DNA from: CAZLYF01 sp964586835 | Lineage (GTDB): Bacteria; Bacillota; Clostridia; Christensenellales; Aristaeellaceae | Assembly (NCBI GenBank): GCA_964586835.1 | Contig: CAZPIC010000009.1 | Location: 1 to 64,000 of the forward strand | Direction: 5' to 3' | Length of the DNA stretch: 64,000 bases | In this document: positions 60,932-64,000 of the stretch, one piece after another | Layout: the number at the start of each line of letters is the position of its first letter | Position numbering within the stretch: position 1 is the stretch's first letter | Program-made: the position numbers and the translations under genes | The notes under the pieces: model-generated | What the model saw: the letters and a program-made list of their open reading frames with translations, nothing else | Databases searched by the model: none | What the model was told of the DNA's origin: nothing

Positions 60932-61927
60932 TTAATCACTAAGGTTTTCCTGCACGGAGGCTGTCAAAAGACCCTGTCTACTGATCAAGGAGACTCGCAT
61001 ACGGTCTATCTCGTAAGCACCCAGCAGAACCATGCCCATGATAGCCTGAAACGCATAGGTATTGACTCGCCAAAGACCCAGAGCGTTGTTGATATAGACC
61101 ATCAGGAACGAACCTAACAGGGTACCAAGGACAGTCACCTTGCCTCCGGAGAGCAGAGTACCCCCTAGAACGGCCACCACAAAAGAGTTCATCATCCAAT
61201 CGCTGCCGATGGAAAGTTGGGCAGAATTAAACTTGCATATTTGAATAATGGCGGCACATCCCGCAAAGAAGCCTGAGAGCGCATGACCCATCACGATGGT
61301 CGCACTGACATTAATGCCAGAGAACAGAGCAGCCTGCCTGTTTGCGCCCACAGCTTGCAGGCGCTTGCCGACATTCGTATAGCGAAAAAGAAGAAAGGCA
61401 AAGACGCAGACAGACAAAGCAATTAGAAAAGTAACAGGTATGTAGGCACCAATTTTTGCTCGGTTAATGGTCTTGATAAGCGAAGGCAGCTGCTTATAAG
61501 AGTTGCCAGTAGTAATAATGGTGGCCAGCCCCTCATACACGCTCAGCAGTGCAAGGGTGATAATAAATGGGCTGATCCCACTTTTTGCGACCAGCACACC
61601 TTGCAACATACCAAGGGCGACTGCGATCACAATCCCTAGGAAAAAGGATATGAATGGTGAAACACCTAAAACTTCCATGAGAAAACCCATCAGGATTGCG
61701 GACAAGCATCCCATCGAGCCGACGGCAAGATTGAATTGCCCCAAAGCAAGCGCTGAAATCTGGGCCAAGCCAACCAGAACAAATAGAGCAACGCTCTGGA
61801 GAACGGACACTATGTTGTACGCAGAGAGAAACCCACTGGAGCTGAACAACAGAACAAAAAACAGCACAGCAAGCGGCAAAACCACGCCTGACATGTCATG
61901 CCGAAAGAGTTTCTTTATTCTTTGCAC
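60932..61927 (-). CDS. Sugar ABC transporter permease (RbsC-like) 2
   Basis: 331 residues, paralogue of the next permease. Motifs: ALALGQFNLAVGSMGCLSAILMG, SKSGISPFIITLALLSVYEGLATI-type region, QAVGANRQAALFSGINV and GSDWMMNSFVVAVLGGTLLSGGKVTVLGTLLG. GTG 61927 has AGGAGGG 7 nt upstream. A TATACT box at 61953-61948 may be a -10, with no clear -35. It is the first gene of the transporter operon. Confidence 0.92.
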   Translation of the reverse strand: MQRIKKLFRHDMSGVVLPLAVLFFVLLFSSSGFLSAYNIVSVLQSVALFVLVGLAQISALALGQFNLAVGSMGCLSAILMGFLMEVLGVSPFISFFLGIVIAVALGMLQGVLVAKSGISPFIITLALLSVYEGLATIITTGNSYKQLPSLIKTINRAKIGAYIPVTFLIALSVCVFAFLLFRYTNVGKRLQAVGANRQAALFSGINVSATIVMGHALSGFFAGCAAIIQICKFNSAQLSIGSDWMMNSFVVAVLGGTLLSGGKVTVLGTLLGSFLMVYINNALGLWRVNTYAFQAIMGMVLLGAYEIDRMRVSLISRQGLLTASVQENLSD

Positions 61928-61959
61928 ATGCGCACCCTCCTAAGTTAAGTATACGACAG

Positions 61960-62400
61960 ACCCTTCTCGTCATTTGCAGCTTGCGTTTTTCATCCGGAAT
62001 GGCTGTTTGGCAGCCCTATCGCAATGGATGGGGGTTCCAGGGGGCTGCAAACCCACAGGCATTCCTACAAGGTGGACCCCCTTCAAGCCAGGAACACGAA
62101 CAATAAAACTCTGGCCAGAGGTGCTGGGCATCGGCAACCGTTCTCCCTGATCGTTGAGACCAGGCCTGCGTAAATGGTACAACCTCTCCTTCAAACACAT
62201 GGAAAGAACCCTCAAGGTACGTGTTTTCGACAATCATCCACCCAGATGACTAGTGGTTTTCTTTTGACACCATCAATCAACTGCCTGTGAAGGACAAGGA
62301 TGTCCTGCAAAACTGCGATTGGCAGTCAATAGCAAAACTGTGTGCTGTCCGGATGCTTCACGCAGGGCACATAGCAACACAGGTTGCCATAGCGACCCCT
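61960..62400. other. Intergenic, about 440 bp, possible decayed gene
   Basis: The minus strand carries a frame (to 61970) with VPGLKGVHLVGMPVGLQPPGTPIHCDRAA that reads like real protein but has no convincing start, and an overlapping frame (62016-62237) with an ATG. I cannot identify either. It could be a gene remnant between the dehydrogenase and the transporter. Confidence 0.35.
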
Positions 62401-63144
62401 TCAAGCCATGAAGACGCCTCCATTCACATTGAGGACAGTACCTGTCACATAGCGCGAACGCTCAGAAACCAAAAACAGGATTGCGTCCGCAACCTCTTCG
62501 GGTTCACCAATGCGGCGAAGCGGCACAGTTTGTGGATCAAAATGGGCAAAGCCTTTCGTCATTTCTGTGCGGACATACCCGGGAGAAACTGCATTGCATG
62601 TGATGCCATAGGGTCCCCCTTCCTTCGCCAATGAAAAAGTCATAGAAATCAGCCCGCCCTTGGAAACAGCGTAATTAATCCCCGTGGCTATCCCACCTAT
62701 CTGGCCAGATATGGATGTAATGGATACAATTTTCCCGTACTTCTGCGACTTCATAATGCGCATCGCCTCGCGACAGCAAAGATAGGCTCCGCGAAGATTA
62801 ATATTCAGAGTATGGTCCCATTTTTCTGCATCGATCTCTGCCACCTGCCCCACTGGACAGACTCCCGCGCAGTTAACCAGTATGTCTACGCGACCGAAGG
62901 CCTTTATGGCCGCATCAAATAACACAACAATGGCGTCAGGGCTAGAAATGTCCGTAGCAACGGGCAGGCAGGGGCACCCATAGCTTTGTTCAATATCCCG
63001 GCGCAATTGTTCCATGGGTGAGGCGTCTATGTCAGCCAAAACGATCCCTGATGCCCCCTCCGCAGCTATAACGTGGGCCGTGGCCGCGCCGATACCTCCG
63101 GACGCACCTGTGATCATGGCGAACTTTCCTTTGACTTCATTCAT
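62401..63144 (-). CDS. Short-chain dehydrogenase/reductase
   Basis: 247 residues, classical SDR. Cofactor motif MITGASGGIGAAT, NCAGV, and the catalytic ISGQIGG...NYAVSKGG (Tyr and Lys) with SITSIS (Ser); C-terminal RYVTGTVLNVNGG. LADIDAS at the end of beta-2 points to NAD rather than NADP preference. ATG 63144 has GGAAAGG 7 nt upstream. It overlaps the DUF2088 gene by 8 nt, so they are coupled, and lies upstream of the sugar importer. A polyol or sugar-acid substrate is inferred from context. Confidence 0.9.
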   Translation of the reverse strand: MNEVKGKFAMITGASGGIGAATAHVIAAEGASGIVLADIDASPMEQLRRDIEQSYGCPCLPVATDISSPDAIVVLFDAAIKAFGRVDILVNCAGVCPVGQVAEIDAEKWDHTLNINLRGAYLCCREAMRIMKSQKYGKIVSITSISGQIGGIATGINYAVSKGGLISMTFSLAKEGGPYGITCNAVSPGYVRTEMTKGFAHFDPQTVPLRRIGEPEEVADAILFLVSERSRYVTGTVLNVNGGVFMA

Positions 63145-64000
63145 AAAACGAGCCTTTCCGCGTTGCTTCGTCCGTGTAATATGCAGAGTTGGCTTCAGCC
63201 GTCCGCACCGACGAAAAGAGGCTTGAATACTCACCTGTCCTGCTGAAATATAAATGATGAGGGGTATCGAAATCAACTTGCAGCCCATTATTCTGAGCTT
63301 CGCTGAGAAGTGCCCTGGAGGCATACATTTTTCCGAGTTCTTTTGTGTTCTTGATCAGCAGGAATTTCTCTTCATTGTCCGTGCAAGCTCTGGCGAAGGA
63401 TAACGCGACGGCGATGGTTTCTCTGTCAGTATCAAAGTGCAGGGGGATCTTGTAGCGTTCGGGGCATTTCGAGGTCACGCCGTTGATGCGGGTAACAGCC
63501 ATGTCTATACCATTAAAAAAACGCCCCGATATCACGTCAAGAAGCCCCATGCCGGCTGCGTTGCCATGCGAGTCTTCTGTTAATCTAAGCGCGCATATGA
63601 TGTTGGGGGAAGGAGACTCGGGCTCCGCAACACCATGGTAGCGAATGCGTCCGACTACTTTACAATCCACGCCTGAGCCGCTGATCTCTTTCCCGAACTC
63701 CTCCACTAAAAGACAGTCAAGGCGTGAAAAGGGAATTGAAGCCCTATTCTTCTTCGCAATTTGCAGGAGCTTCGGCTCCTCTTCCAGGATTTTTCGACCG
63801 ATCAGAACATGACACTCAGAGGGAACAGAATCGCCATCCTCAATAAGAGCGATGCCCATGATTTTCTTGAGCCCGATGAAATGGCGGGCAATGGAAGGAA
63901 TGTAATCGACCAGGCCTGTTGTTCCGTGGTCATGAATATAGGACGCGCCTTTATGATTCCCCAATCCCACGGCAAGCATTTTTTGGATACCGCTCTCAAT
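63137..64000 (-). CDS. Lactate racemase-like (LarA/DUF2088) protein, partial
   Basis: At least 288 residues; the frame is open through the window end, so the N-terminal part is missing. The visible part has MLAVGLGNHKGASYIHDHG, IALIEDGDS, NIICALRLTEDSHGNAAGMGLLDVI and KIPLHFDTDRETIAVALSFAR, as in LarA-type nickel-pincer enzymes and their uncharacterised relatives. LarA homologues racemise or epimerise 2-hydroxy acids. It is upstream of and overlapping an SDR and near a ribose-type importer, so it may act on a sugar acid. No nickel-pincer cofactor genes (larB, larC, larE) are in the window. Confidence 0.72.
   Translation of the reverse strand: MESGIQKMLAVGLGNHKGASYIHDHGTTGLVDYIPSIARHFIGLKKIMGIALIEDGDSVPSECHVLIGRKILEEEPKLLQIAKKNRASIPFSRLDCLLVEEFGKEISGSGVDCKVVGRIRYHGVAEPESPSPNIICALRLTEDSHGNAAGMGLLDVISGRFFNGIDMAVTRINGVTSKCPERYKIPLHFDTDRETIAVALSFARACTDNEEKFLLIKNTKELGKMYASRALLSEAQNNGLQVDFDTPHHLYFSRTGEYSSLFSSVRTAEANSAYYTDEATRKGSFYE

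Noticed and set aside
1..64000. CRISPR array, prophage or rRNA/tRNA genes
   Set aside because: No regularly spaced direct repeats, phage structural genes, rRNA or tRNA were recognised on either strand.

Overview
The window looks like chromosome from a Gram-positive (Bacillota, Clostridia-type) bacterium of fairly high G+C. Gene content supports this: a PurR-type purine repressor upstream of pth and mfd, an RNase J/YlbF/MltG/aminopeptidase P/EF-P run, a tig-clpP-clpX-lon-engB cluster, a pepV-type dipeptidase, and strong AGGAGG ribosome binding sites with frequent GTG/TTG starts. I cannot name the species. Most of the first 48 kb is dense housekeeping sequence; from about 48.3 to 57.2 kb the window becomes an AT-richer accessory zone with decayed transposons.

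Layout. (1) 0.3-7.4 kb, minus strand: ttcA-like, RseC-like, RNase J, YlbF, MltG, aminopeptidase P, EF-P and an acidic zinc-ribbon protein, ending in a terminator. (2) 7.5-12.2 kb: an inositol-phosphatase-like gene (+) converging with a minus-strand unit of a secreted protein, a divergent PRPP synthetase and two small proteins of unknown function. (3) 12.7-26.96 kb, plus strand: purR-pth-mfd, uvrA (with a LexA-like site in its promoter), a membrane protein, a pseudouridine synthase, a methyltransferase, a PatB/MalY aminotransferase, a dipeptidase, an orphan DUF1667 protein and mannose-6-phosphate isomerase, closed by a terminator. (4) 27.1-29.85 kb, minus: metN-metI-metQ methionine importer preceded by a consensus promoter, a 26-codon leader ORF with seven Met codons, and an intrinsic terminator just before metN. 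This looks like a methionine-sensing leader-peptide attenuator and is the most interesting item. (5) 29.9-38.65 kb, minus: tig, clpP, clpX, lon, engB, secG, terminator, then an ABC-F protein. (6) 38.9-48.3 kb, plus: a PucR/CdaR-type regulator coupled to a CtpA protease, a short SRP RNA, glyA, terminator, then polA-coaE-lytic transglycosylase-solute-binding protein as a chain of overlapping genes.

(7) 48.3-57.2 kb, accessory: a small membrane protein, a Mu/Tn552-type transposase fragment with a broken ExeA/TnsC-like ATPase, a short aspartate-alanine-exchanger-family transporter, a second inverted remnant of the same ATPase, three secreted proteins (one with SH3 domains), and a graveyard of two other IS remnants. 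The transporter is driven by a consensus promoter at the inner edge of the second remnant. (8) 57.2-64.0 kb, minus: a ribose-type ABC importer (two permeases, ATPase, binding protein), preceded by an SDR dehydrogenase and a partial lactate-racemase-like (DUF2088) protein running off the window, probably a sugar or hydroxy-acid catabolic locus.

All identifications come from reading motifs in the translated sequence; no database search or folding program was run.
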